A stretch of 64,000 nucleotides of DNA from NCBI GenBank assembly GCA_038231295.1, contig JBBRLP010000007.1, positions 1 to 64,000 of the forward strand, written 5' to 3'. A program made the position numbers and the translations under genes. Positions 1 through 7,157 of the stretch are shown one piece after another. Within the stretch, counting starts at the first letter, position 1; each line of letters opens with the position of its first letter. The notes below the pieces were generated by a model. It had not been told where the DNA came from, searched no databases, and saw only the letters and a list, made by a program, of their open reading frames with translations. This DNA comes from JANXLO01 sp038231295. GTDB taxonomy: Bacteria > Armatimonadota > Chthonomonadetes > Chthonomonadales > Chthonomonadaceae.

Positions 1-1
1 A

Positions 2-127
2 CTTCTCTCATATCGGTTCGCTCCGCCGCCTTTTGTGCCGAAAAAGAAACGTGGTCGCAAGTCCAAATTAGCGGTTGCAGAAGGGTCTCGACTTCAAGAG
101 GGAGGCAAACACGTTTTCACCGGATAA
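2..127 (+). CDS. possible C-terminal tail of a gene entering from the left
   Basis: Frame 2 is open from the window edge to a TAA at 125-127. It encodes 41 residues with a basic stretch, FVPKKKRGRKSKL, near the middle. The rest of the gene is outside the window, so no function can be given. The other forward frame tested is open almost as far, so coding is only a weak inference from composition. The remaining bases up to 168 hold nothing recognisable. Confidence 0.3.
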   Translation, partial: LLSYRFAPPPFVPKKKRGRKSKLAVAEGSRLQEGGKHVFTG

Positions 128-168
128 TGTAGTCCTACCTGGTGTGGGGTCGCGAAATTAATCGGTCA

Positions 169-594
169 TCATTCGGTCCTAGGTTCTGAAGGCATTGCTT
201 CCACATCTGTAGCGCTGTTCTCTTCTATGCGGCTCTCATAGCCCAGCAGAATCTGGCGGATTTCATGGGTCGCAATATCTTCCTGTTCGGTCTTCGAGTA
301 GATCGTAATCAGAAGGATAACACCTTCTGCGGTACGCTGGTAGAGGATGCGGTAACCACCACTCTTGCCCTTACCGCTGTCCGAATTCTGTATCCGAACT
401 TTATACACCTCGTATACAACGCCAGGAACTTGATCGCCCGGAGTCTGTCCTTGCCCCAATGCGTCCAACAGAGGCTGAACATCTGCCTTGATATGTCTAT
501 ACTTTTTTGCCAGATGGCGTAAGTTCCGTTTGAATTCAGGCGTGTACTCAACTTGAACAGGCTGGGCAAACTCCTCATTCGGCATCAATGTCAT
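169..594 (-). CDS. RelE/ParE-superfamily toxin
   Basis: The 141-residue protein resembles RelE/HigB-type mRNA interferases or ParE-like toxins. It has an N-terminal basic helical region (EFKRNLRHLAKKYRHIK), then a strand-rich core ending in YRILYQ and LLITIYSKTEQEDI, the usual end of the RelE fold. It starts inside the 3' end of the antitoxin-like gene, a 20-nt overlap (11 nt if the second Met at 585 is used), which implies translational coupling. Antitoxin first and toxin second is the classic type II order. Known for the family: ribosome-dependent mRNA cleavage or gyrase poisoning. Which of the two applies cannot be read here. The tail after about residue 115 is longer than usual and looks disordered. 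Confidence 0.75.
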   Translation of the reverse strand: MTLMPNEEFAQPVQVEYTPEFKRNLRHLAKKYRHIKADVQPLLDALGQGQTPGDQVPGVVYEVYKVRIQNSDSGKGKSGGYRILYQRTAEGVILLITIYSKTEQEDIATHEIRQILLGYESRIEENSATDVEAMPSEPRTE

Positions 595-790
595 CCCACA
601 GCGTCGCTACCTCATAGGTATTGCCCTGCTGCGCTTCCTGCCAACCCTCGCGAAAACTTGCAGCGGCAGGCTTAAGAGTAATGCTCTCTCGAAAGGAGCG
701 CATCACTTGAAGAACGAAAGGAAGATACTCATCGGGAACGGCATCCAGTTCGGTGAGAACCTGATCGCGGTATGTGGTTGTTGCTGTCAT
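575..790 (-). CDS. antitoxin-like protein of the RelE-type pair
   Basis: A 71-residue acidic protein directly upstream of, and overlapping, the RelE-like toxin. The start is the ATG at 790 (MTATTTYRDQVL), chosen because GGAGGAGAGG lies just upstream; an alternative ATG at 808 would add six residues. The N-terminal part (VLTELDAVPDEYLPFVLQVMRSF) matches the short helical segment seen in many small antitoxins of Cyanobacteria and Armatimonadota. The acidic C-terminus (WDDIDAE) would be the toxin-wrapping tail. No DNA-binding fold is evident from sequence, so the antitoxin role rests mainly on position. Confidence 0.65.
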   Translation of the reverse strand: MTATTTYRDQVLTELDAVPDEYLPFVLQVMRSFRESITLKPAAASFREGWQEAQQGNTYEVATLWDDIDAE

Positions 791-1190
791 GGCAGTCCTC
801 TCCTCCATCCGGAACGAATAGACACTCCCGTGTACTCTGACGGCTTTTACCTTTTGGAGTAGGCGCTGTTAGCGGAACACCGTCGAACGTCCCATCATCC
901 TCAACACCAAGAATGAAATACCCGCCTCCCGAATTTGCAAAAGCACAGAGAGCTTTTGCCATATCCTTCTCAAAGTTGGGGTCTGAGAGCATTCGACCAC
1001 TCTTGCGGTCAAAGTAGTCGTGTTCACCATCAGGCAATGCGGCAATATCGGCCTCCGTCCATCGCTGTTTCTTGACGAAATCTATGGTCTTATCCTGTCT
1101 CGTAATAGTGATAACGGATGAGGCAGCGCGATAGCGCATTGTTACGTTCGTTGAAGGTGGAAAACCTGCAACATTTGAATAGAGCAGCAT
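729..1190 (-). pseudogene. truncated AlbA_2 (Schlafen-type) DNA-binding domain protein
   Basis: The reading frame holds the first half of an AlbA_2 domain: a WTEADIAALPDGEHDYFDRKSG segment, then KALCAFANSGGGYFILGVEDDG and a KSRQSTRE motif, all typical of the family. After STRE the homology stops and the frame runs for about 35 more residues in sequence that belongs to the 5' end and leader of the antitoxin-like gene. Full family members continue for hundreds of residues, often with an ATPase or winged-helix part. I read this as a remnant whose 3' portion was lost where the toxin-antitoxin pair now lies. The true start is uncertain; Met at 1139 is an alternative. Confidence 0.6.
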
Positions 1191-1380
1191 GAACGTTAAA
1201 CCTTGCGGTTAGTGGTAGCGCGAAATGACCCGGTCGCCTTGTCGGGCGTTCAGCGCCCCGAAAACCTCGATACGCCACAGTTGTTCAAGCGTAGGGGTCT
1301 CTCGACCGTTCATAAGAATGCCCTCCGTGAAGAAGTTCACATTCTTCACATCGAGTTCTTTCTCCGTTACCGAGAACTGC

Positions 1381-1743
1381 TCAGGAAGCCGTTTTCAATG
1401 ACGTCATCGGTTTCAGAGGATAATCGGTAGCCTTGGTGAGAATACTTTGGAGTTGTTCTGAAACGGGAGGGTAGGGATTGCCTTGCAACCCACTAAGGGC
1501 TAGCTGTTCCGCTTCCTTACGGTATCCACATTCTAAGGCCAAAACTGCTGCGCCCTTATAGAGAATAGAACGGGTCGGTTCCAGGTCAAGGCGATCTGCT
1601 AATAGTTCTGCCGCTTCTTTTTCGCATGTGAAGGCTTCCTGCTTCAGATGCGATGCAGTCTCAAGGTCTCCACGCAGCCTGGCAACGGTTGCCTCATCTA
1701 ACAGAGACATGGCTTTGCTATGTAATTCATGGGCTTGGCTCAT
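1381..1743 (-). CDS. conserved hypothetical protein, helical TPR-like
   Basis: 120 residues from the ATG at 1743 (MSQAHELHSKAMSLLDEATVARLRGD). The sequence is almost entirely helical. It has a TPR-like pattern: small residues in a first helix pair, then LEPTRSILYKGAAVLALECGYRKEAEQLALSGL, which resembles one TPR unit. No catalytic motif is visible. The start overlaps the end of the 199-residue upstream gene by 17 nt, so the two are probably co-translated and functionally linked. It may act as a small adaptor for that protein, but this is inference only. Confidence 0.6.
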   Translation of the reverse strand: MSQAHELHSKAMSLLDEATVARLRGDLETASHLKQEAFTCEKEAAELLADRLDLEPTRSILYKGAAVLALECGYRKEAEQLALSGLQGNPYPPVSEQLQSILTKATDYPLKPMTSLKTAS

Positions 1744-2326
1744 AGTTCTCCATCCTGACGCCAGGAACACTGAATTCGACGACCACGATCCATGCGGGGA
1801 GTGTCCTGGCTTTTGAAAACTCTCTTGCCGCTTGTTCTAAACGACGTATCCTGGCATTCATGCGATACTGCATCTCCTCGGCCGTCCCTCCGAGTATTCC
1901 AGAGACCTCTAGCCAGGCAGTTGCCACACCAAGAAAGTTCTCCTCCATGGAATTGGGGGCAAATCCCACCGGGGTGAGATAATAGTCGAATCCTCCGCCA
2001 TCTTTAGGAGAACGGGAAAGTATCGTCAAACCTTCACAACTCTCCACGATCAGCAGAGCTAGCCCACTCGCTCCATATTCGGTCGCTTCCTGCAAATCTC
2101 CATACGCACGTCGCATCTGCTTCGTTACAACCGGACCGGCTAAACGCCATTGTGTGGTATGCGAGCCTGTCAATCTGAGAACCACAGGAAAGACGTGTCC
2201 ATTATAATCTAAACAGACAGCGGCACATTCGGAAAGGAAACCGCCCATATTTTGGGTAAGACCTGGCCGATCATGGTTCTGGAGCGCATTGAGATCAATA
2301 GTTTCATCGTGACGATTCACCTTCAC
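1727..2326 (-). CDS. hypothetical protein, translationally coupled to comM
   Basis: 199 residues if the GTG at 2326 is used. That GTG overlaps the TGA of the comM-like gene (GTGA), and a second GTG lies at 2320; GGGGA sits just upstream of both. Upstream of this point the open frame is only a shadow of comM. No family is recognised. The N-terminal half is strand-rich (AAVCLDYNGHVFPVVLRLTG) and the C-terminal part has a helix with MQYRMNARIRRLEQAAREF. There is no signal peptide or membrane segment, so it is probably cytoplasmic. It is the middle gene of a three-gene run, comM, this gene, then the 120-residue protein. Confidence 0.6.
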   Translation of the reverse strand: MKVNRHDETIDLNALQNHDRPGLTQNMGGFLSECAAVCLDYNGHVFPVVLRLTGSHTTQWRLAGPVVTKQMRRAYGDLQEATEYGASGLALLIVESCEGLTILSRSPKDGGGFDYYLTPVGFAPNSMEENFLGVATAWLEVSGILGGTAEEMQYRMNARIRRLEQAAREFSKARTLPAWIVVVEFSVPGVRMENYEPSP

Positions 2327-3948
2327 ATTCCCCAGAACTTGCGGTCGAGGGAGCGATATTGAATGGCTTCGGCGACATGGGCGACCTGGATGTCGTCCTG
2401 TCCGCCGAGGTCGGCGATGGTGCGGGCGACTTTGAGCAGGCGGTCGTAGGCACGGGCGGAGAGGCTGAGCTGCTGAATAGCGGCACGGAGCAGCGCCTTC
2501 ACCGGATCGGAGGGAGCGCACCAGGCGCGTATCTCCTGCGGCCCCATCTGCGCGTTGCAGTAGACCGAACGCCCGGACTTCGGCGCGTTGGCGGCGATCT
2601 GATCAATGGGATGCGGCGGGGTGTCGGGGTCGGTAGGAGGATCGGGAAGGGGGAGTGGACGGGCGAAGCGCTCGGCCTGACGCGCTCGGGCGCGGCAGAC
2701 CCGTTCGCGAATGGTGGCGGAACTCTCTCCCTGCGCCGACTGCAACAGTTCGGCTTCGGAGAGGCGCGGCACTTCGATATGCAGGTCAATGCGGTCGAGC
2801 AGCGGGCCAGAGATGCGCTTCTGGTATTTCTGCACCTGCGTGTTGTTGCACGAGCATTGTCTATAAACGTCCCCGTAGTAGCCGCACGGACAGGGATTCA
2901 TCGCCGCCACAAGACAAAAATCGGCCGGATACACATAGGACGCACTGACGCGGGAGACGCTGACGACGCCATCTTCGAGCGGCTGGCGCAACACCTCCAG
3001 GGCATCCCGGTTGAACTCCGGCAGTTCGTCGAGGAACAGGACGCCGTGATGCGACAGGCTCACCTCGCCGGGGCGCGGGACGGCCCCGCCCCCGACCAGC
3101 GCGGCGGTCGAGACCGTGTGGTGCGGCGACCGGAACGGACGGGCCGCCACCAGAGCGGAGTCCGAGGTCAGCATTCCCGCCACACTGTAGAGTTTCGTCG
3201 CCTCCAGCGCCTCATCTACACTGAGAGGAGGCAAAATAGAGGGCAGACGCCTTGCCATCATGGTCTTGCCGCTGCCCGGTGGCCCGATCAGAATGACATT
3301 GTGGCCTCCCGCCGCCGCGACTTCCAGCGCCCGCTTCACCGTCGCATGGCCTTTGACATCCGCGAAATCGTGGCGATACTGCCCGGAATTAGCCGCAAGC
3401 AGGGAGAGGTCGTGGGGCATCGGATCGAGGGTTTCCGGCAGGGCCAGCGCCCGCGTCACCTCCGCCAGAGTCGCGACCGGGAAGACATCCACGCCTTCCA
3501 CAATGGCGGCCTCCCGTGCGTTACCGGTCGGCAGATAGAGGCGCGTCTGCCCGCGTTCCCGTGCGCCAATCGCCACCGGCAGCGCCCCGTTCACCGCCCG
3601 CACACTCCCGTCCAGAGAAAGCTCCCCGATCAGTAGCGTACCGTCCAGGTTCTCCCCCGAAAGCTGCCCCGTCGCCACCAGCAGCCCAATCGCTATCGGC
3701 AGATCAAAGCTCGGCCCCGCCTTCCGCACATCCGCTGGCGCGAGGTTGACGGTGACCCTTTTGTCGTAAGGAAAAAGGAAGCCGGAATTCTTGATAGCCG
3801 CCCGCACCCGCTCGCGGCTCTCGTTGACTGCCGCGTCCGGCAGCCCGACAATGGACATCATCGGTATCCCGTTGCTGACATCCACCTCCACCGTGACCAG
3901 ATAGGCGTCAATGCCCAGCACCGCACTCGACTGTACTCGCGCCAGCAT
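2323..3948 (-). CDS. comM: YifB/ComM-family magnesium-chelatase-like AAA+ ATPase
   Basis: 541 residues from the ATG at 3948, which has AGGAG upstream; in-frame sequence up to 4068 is probably leader. The order is that of ComM: an N-terminal Lon-type fold (about 1-170, starting MLARVQSSAVLGIDAYLV), then the AAA+ Mg-chelatase domain with Walker A GPPGSGKT at 222-229, a DELPEFNRDALEVLRQPLEDG block and a cysteine-rich CPCGYYGD segment, and a C-terminal lid domain. Known role: a hexameric helicase that promotes branch migration when donor DNA is integrated in natural transformation. No other competence gene is nearby. The full family length is present. Confidence 0.93.
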   Translation of the reverse strand: MLARVQSSAVLGIDAYLVTVEVDVSNGIPMMSIVGLPDAAVNESRERVRAAIKNSGFLFPYDKRVTVNLAPADVRKAGPSFDLPIAIGLLVATGQLSGENLDGTLLIGELSLDGSVRAVNGALPVAIGARERGQTRLYLPTGNAREAAIVEGVDVFPVATLAEVTRALALPETLDPMPHDLSLLAANSGQYRHDFADVKGHATVKRALEVAAAGGHNVILIGPPGSGKTMMARRLPSILPPLSVDEALEATKLYSVAGMLTSDSALVAARPFRSPHHTVSTAALVGGGAVPRPGEVSLSHHGVLFLDELPEFNRDALEVLRQPLEDGVVSVSRVSASYVYPADFCLVAAMNPCPCGYYGDVYRQCSCNNTQVQKYQKRISGPLLDRIDLHIEVPRLSEAELLQSAQGESSATIRERVCRARARQAERFARPLPLPDPPTDPDTPPHPIDQIAANAPKSGRSVYCNAQMGPQEIRAWCAPSDPVKALLRAAIQQLSLSARAYDRLLKVARTIADLGGQDDIQVAHVAEAIQYRSLDRKFWGM

Positions 3949-4080
3949 ACGGCAACGCTCCTTCCCAAAGCAAACTCTCTCGGAATGTTGCCGCACTATT
4001 CGACAGACGGACAGGTTTTTTCCTCCTCGCCTTTTCGCTTCCCGCGCAGGATTCGAGAGGGAACTCACGAAAGTAGTTCT

Positions 4081-5097
4081 ATGGAAAAACCGGAGAGACG
4101 AACCTTGCGCCGCCGCATTCTCAAGAGTACGGTTGGGCTGCTTCTGCTGCTCGGCGTCTGCTTCACGCTAGACTACCGGGCATATCCCTATGGCGCGGCT
4201 CCGGGCGGACGTAGTTTCAATCGGGGTGAAAACGGTCTCTGGCTGCGGTACACCTGGTACTTCGGACAGCATCCCGACGCAGAGAGATGGCTGCTCGCGC
4301 AGCAGTTCCGTACGCATCAGATACGGTATGCCTTCTTCCATGTGCGCTCTATCGGCAGGGACGGCAGACTGGCGTTTCGCTATGCGGCTCAGGCGAAAGC
4401 GCTGACAGACGGGCTGCATCGAGACTGCCCTGACGTGAAGGTAATTGCCTGGGCCTATGTCTCGGAAGCCCCGTCTGAGCAAGTAGCATCTCTGACGAAT
4501 GGGAGGAAACGACAGGCGATGATTGCGGAGGCGCTCTGGCTGGTTCGCGACTGCGGTTTCGATGGGGTGCAGTGGGATGTGGAACCGTGTCCCGATGGCA
4601 ACACGGGTTTCCTGGCGCTGATGCGAGAGACGCAAGTGGCGTTGCCGCCGGGAAAACTGCTCTCTGCCGCCACGCCGATGTGGATGCCCGCTGCGCTGCG
4701 TCTGAGCGGCTGGAGCGATGCCTATTTCACTCAGGTTGCGGCGACCTGTGACCAGATTGCCGTGATGTGCTACGACAGTGGGTTCTACACGCCGCGCTCG
4801 TATGTCTGGCTGGTGCGGCAGCAGGCGGTTCATGTGACACAGGCTGTAGGACAGGGCAATCCGAAGTGCCGTGTACTGTTGGGAGTGCCTACCTATGGCA
4901 CGGGACTGCCCTCGCATAACCCTCATGCGGAGAACCTGACGATGGCGCTGCACGGGGTGCGAGAAGGGCTTGCGGAGCCAACCGCTGACCCTTCTGTTTT
5001 TGCCGGCATCGCGCCCTTCGCCGACTACACAACGTCTGCGAAGGACTGGAAAACCTACGAAACCCTCTGGCTGACTCCTTCGCCTCCCCGGCCATGA
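4081..5097 (+). CDS. membrane-anchored or secreted GH18-like TIM-barrel protein
   Basis: 338 residues starting at MEKPERRTLRRR; a basic N-terminus is followed by a hydrophobic stretch (STVGLLLLLGVCFTL, 16-30) that can act as signal anchor. The core has beta-alpha barrel strands and DGVQWDVEP at 161-169. This matches the GH18 DxxDxDxE strand-4 motif with a final Glu (E168) as likely acid, although the middle Asp is replaced by Gln. It may be an active chitinase-like enzyme or a GH18-related binding protein. The gene diverges from comM with about 130 bp between the starts. A degenerate copy of a membrane-protein 3' end begins just past its stop. Confidence 0.65.
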   Translation: MEKPERRTLRRRILKSTVGLLLLLGVCFTLDYRAYPYGAAPGGRSFNRGENGLWLRYTWYFGQHPDAERWLLAQQFRTHQIRYAFFHVRSIGRDGRLAFRYAAQAKALTDGLHRDCPDVKVIAWAYVSEAPSEQVASLTNGRKRQAMIAEALWLVRDCGFDGVQWDVEPCPDGNTGFLALMRETQVALPPGKLLSAATPMWMPAALRLSGWSDAYFTQVAATCDQIAVMCYDSGFYTPRSYVWLVRQQAVHVTQAVGQGNPKCRVLLGVPTYGTGLPSHNPHAENLTMALHGVREGLAEPTADPSVFAGIAPFADYTTSAKDWKTYETLWLTPSPPRP

Positions 5098-5099
5098 AC

Positions 5100-5166
5100 C
5101 CTACAGGATGTTGACGGCATGGCCTGCCAGGATAACGATGATGGTGAGGGAGATGCTCGCCTGCGC
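5100..5166 (-). repeat. duplicated 3' end of the DUF1345-like gene (copy 1 of a direct repeat)
   Basis: These 67 bases match 5709-5775 at 63 positions. Read on the minus strand they encode AQASISLTIIVILAGHAVNIL and a stop, against the same ending with R for H in the intact gene. Only this end fragment remains; homology stops at 5166. The two copies flank the 157-residue membrane protein gene, 609 bp apart. Confidence 0.9.
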
Positions 5167-5171
5167 TTTCC

Positions 5172-5645
5172 TCAACTATCCTGTCTGTTCTCCTGCGCGG
5201 CTCTCAGGAGTTGTTCTGGTGGCGTCTCTGCTCCGTGTCCTGCGGGACGGAGGAGTTCAGTTTGGTTGGTTGGTGGGTTAGCAGAGCCACGAACCAATGT
5301 CTCGATTTCTGGAAGGTCTTTCGCGTTATGCTTTGTGAGAAGTTCGACTGGCTCAATCGCTTCCACTTTCTTGAACAGTGTGTTCGCTATCCCCATCGCT
5401 CCTAGGAATAGCCCCAGGTAGAGGCTTCCCATCATCAAGGGATAAAGCCTGTTCCCTGTGATAGGTTTGGCGTTGATGTCGGAGTTACCGATACTCAACA
5501 TAAATGTGAATACCGAGAAGCCGAAGCATACCAATCCACCCCACCGAAAGGCGAAAGCAAAAGACCGACCGAAAACTATCGCTCCAATGGTTCCTACGTA
5601 TTGCCTCCAGCCCACCAATCGCTTTTGTGGCTTCTGTGTACTCAT
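5172..5645 (-). CDS. small integral membrane protein of unknown function
   Basis: 157 residues from the ATG at 5645 (MSTQKPQKRLVGWRQYVG). Hydrophobic segments at about GTIGAIVFGRSFAFAF, WGGLVCFGFSVFTFMLSIG and YPLMMGSLYLGLFLGAMGIANTLF suggest two or three membrane helices, followed by a hydrophilic C-terminal tail of about 60 residues. I do not recognise a family. It lies 64 bp downstream of the DUF1345-like gene on the same strand and is probably co-transcribed with it. It is bracketed by the 67-bp direct repeat, which suggests arrival by duplication or insertion. Confidence 0.6.
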   Translation of the reverse strand: MSTQKPQKRLVGWRQYVGTIGAIVFGRSFAFAFRWGGLVCFGFSVFTFMLSIGNSDINAKPITGNRLYPLMMGSLYLGLFLGAMGIANTLFKKVEAIEPVELLTKHNAKDLPEIETLVRGSANPPTNQTELLRPAGHGAETPPEQLLRAAQENRQDS

Positions 5646-5708
5646 TGGCTGCTCCTTTGCCGTCTGCGTTGTCAGTTCGAACCGGTAAGGGTACAGTTTT
5701 AGAAGACG

Positions 5709-5775
5709 CCTACAGGATATTGACGGCACGGCCTGCCAGGATGACGATGATGGTAAGGGAGATGCTCGCCTGCGC
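5709..5775 (-). repeat. direct repeat copy 2, 3' end of the intact DUF1345-like gene
   Basis: This is the intact copy of the 67-bp repeat and forms the last 21 codons and stop of the 231-residue membrane protein. The partner copy is at 5100-5166 in the same orientation, with four mismatches. Confidence 0.9.
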
Positions 5776-6405
5776 CATGATCAGCACTTTGGCCCAGCGG
5801 GAGAGGACGGCGGTATCGGTCGGGGAGAGGGCCGTGCTGGTGTTGAAGGCCAGGAAGAGATAGTCTATGAACTGTGGAGACCAGATGGCTCCGGCCCCCT
5901 CTTCGGCGTGAGCAGGGTCAATGGTCATCTGAGGAAAGAGAAACGCGCCGGAACAGTGGACACCGCGCAGGTCGCGCACGTTTGGTCCGCCTGCGTCGAG
6001 ACGCCAGTACCACGAGGCGAAGACCAGCACGTTGGTTATCCAGAGGGAGGCGGCAGAGCGGAGCATATCCACCGGGGCTTCTTTGTGGCTCGGCAGCGCA
6101 TAGATGAGCATCGCGAGCGAATAGACGAGGGAAGCGGTCATGATCCCGGCCACCAGATGCCCCAGGATATGGTTGATCTTGTGATTTCCCATCTTGTGGG
6201 AGATGTAGACTGGAATCAGCAGGACAATCACGACCGCCAACAGCAGCCAGCGCGGACCGACGGAGAGGGACGCAGGAAGGGCCAGATTTAGCCCGCCGAC
6301 GCCAACGACCGCAACTATGGCAGGCCAGCGTGGCTCCGGCGGATCCAGGTCACGGTCGGTGGGCTGAGGCGCGTTCTCGGCTTTTTTGTGGGGAATGTGC
6401 AGCAA
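5710..6405 (-). CDS. DUF1345-family multi-pass membrane protein
   Basis: 231 residues with about six hydrophobic helices after a 27-residue hydrophilic N-terminus. The C-terminal block, FLAFNTSTALSPTDTAVLSRWAKVLIMAQASISLTIIVILAGRAVNIL-like, is the family signature; it resembles the pore-loop and last helix of two-helix potassium channels (TALSPTDT). The molecular function of DUF1345 is not established. It is likely a plasma-membrane protein. Its 3' end is duplicated beyond the downstream gene. Confidence 0.8.
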   Translation of the reverse strand: MLHIPHKKAENAPQPTDRDLDPPEPRWPAIVAVVGVGGLNLALPASLSVGPRWLLLAVVIVLLIPVYISHKMGNHKINHILGHLVAGIMTASLVYSLAMLIYALPSHKEAPVDMLRSAASLWITNVLVFASWYWRLDAGGPNVRDLRGVHCSGAFLFPQMTIDPAHAEEGAGAIWSPQFIDYLFLAFNTSTALSPTDTAVLSRWAKVLIMAQASISLTIIVILAGRAVNIL

Positions 6406-6506
6406 CAGACGTCTCCCTTCGAGCAGGCATTACGGCGTACCGGCGCGGCCTCTGCGGTGAGAACGCTGCCAGGGTCGCCTTGCTTGTTTGCCTCTTCTCT
6501 AACATT

Positions 6507-6538
6507 CGACAGGCAGGAGAGGGTTCTCCTGCCTGTCG
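6507..6538. terminator. strong hairpin, probable terminator
   Basis: A perfect 14-bp stem (CGACAGGCAGGAGA and its complement) with a GGGT loop lies downstream of the small exported protein gene read on the minus strand. There is no clear T-run on either side, so intrinsic termination is not certain; mRNA-end protection is an alternative. Confidence 0.6.
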
Positions 6539-6594
6539 GGATGTCTGCTGCACAGTTTCTGCGGAGACGGCCGTCATGGCGCGTCAACCCACCA

Positions 6595-6990
6595 TTAGCC
6601 ACGCACGTAGGTATAGTATTTTTGGCCGTTGCGGGTGACCGTTTTCCGCACATACCGATGACCGTTCTGCATATACGAAGTGCGGCCATAGGAGTTGGCG
6701 CGGTCATGGTCTATCTTGCTCTGGCTCTTGCGGTCATGCTCATAGCGGTTGAGCGAATAGAGCGTACCGGCGGCTCCTACGATGGTGGCCGTTTTGTTGT
6801 GCTTAATAAGGCCATACGCAGTCACGGCACCGGAGCCGATAGCGATGTTGCGCCAGTCGTTCTTAGTCTTCTGACGATGCTTGGAAGCGTTATCGCTAGA
6901 ACTCTGGGCCTTGGCTGTTATGGGCGCTGCCATGCCGACCGCACAGATCGCGGCGGCCAGCAGAGAAGCAACTATTCCGTTTCGTTTCAT
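6595..6990 (-). CDS. small exported protein of unknown function
   Basis: 131 residues with a clear signal peptide (MKRNGIVASLLAAAICAVGMAAPITAKAQ, cleavage near 29). AAGGAG lies eight bases before the ATG. The mature part is very basic. It contains a short hydrophobic, glycine-rich stretch (IGSGAVTAYGLIKHNKTATIVGAAG) reminiscent of glycine-zipper or YMGG-type segments, and ends in a Tyr/Arg-rich segment (GHRYVRKTVTRNGQKYYTYVRG). Such proteins often sit in the cell envelope. No partner can be inferred; it stands alone between a hairpin downstream and the GH51 gene upstream. Confidence 0.65.
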   Translation of the reverse strand: MKRNGIVASLLAAAICAVGMAAPITAKAQSSSDNASKHRQKTKNDWRNIAIGSGAVTAYGLIKHNKTATIVGAAGTLYSLNRYEHDRKSQSKIDHDRANSYGRTSYMQNGHRYVRKTVTRNGQKYYTYVRG

Positions 6991-7157
6991 TGTAAACTCC
7001 TTATTCGAAGGGCATCAAGCCCCCCGGTTCATGCACACTTTCCGAATACGAGAACGCATCGGAGTTGTGACTGCCTATATGTCGTAAGAAGGGCAGGGAA
7101 ATGTTCCCGCAGTAGCTGGAACGCTTCCTTCCCGCTCCATTTCTTTCCTGTATGCCT

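Noticed and set aside
2359..3636. 425-codon plus-strand frame opposite comM
   Set aside because: It runs antisense to a clearly conserved AAA+ ATPase gene, is Arg-rich, and has no recognisable domain.
5660..5700. GTTCGAACC resembling a tRNA T-arm
   Set aside because: No acceptor stem, anticodon arm or D-arm can be formed around it.
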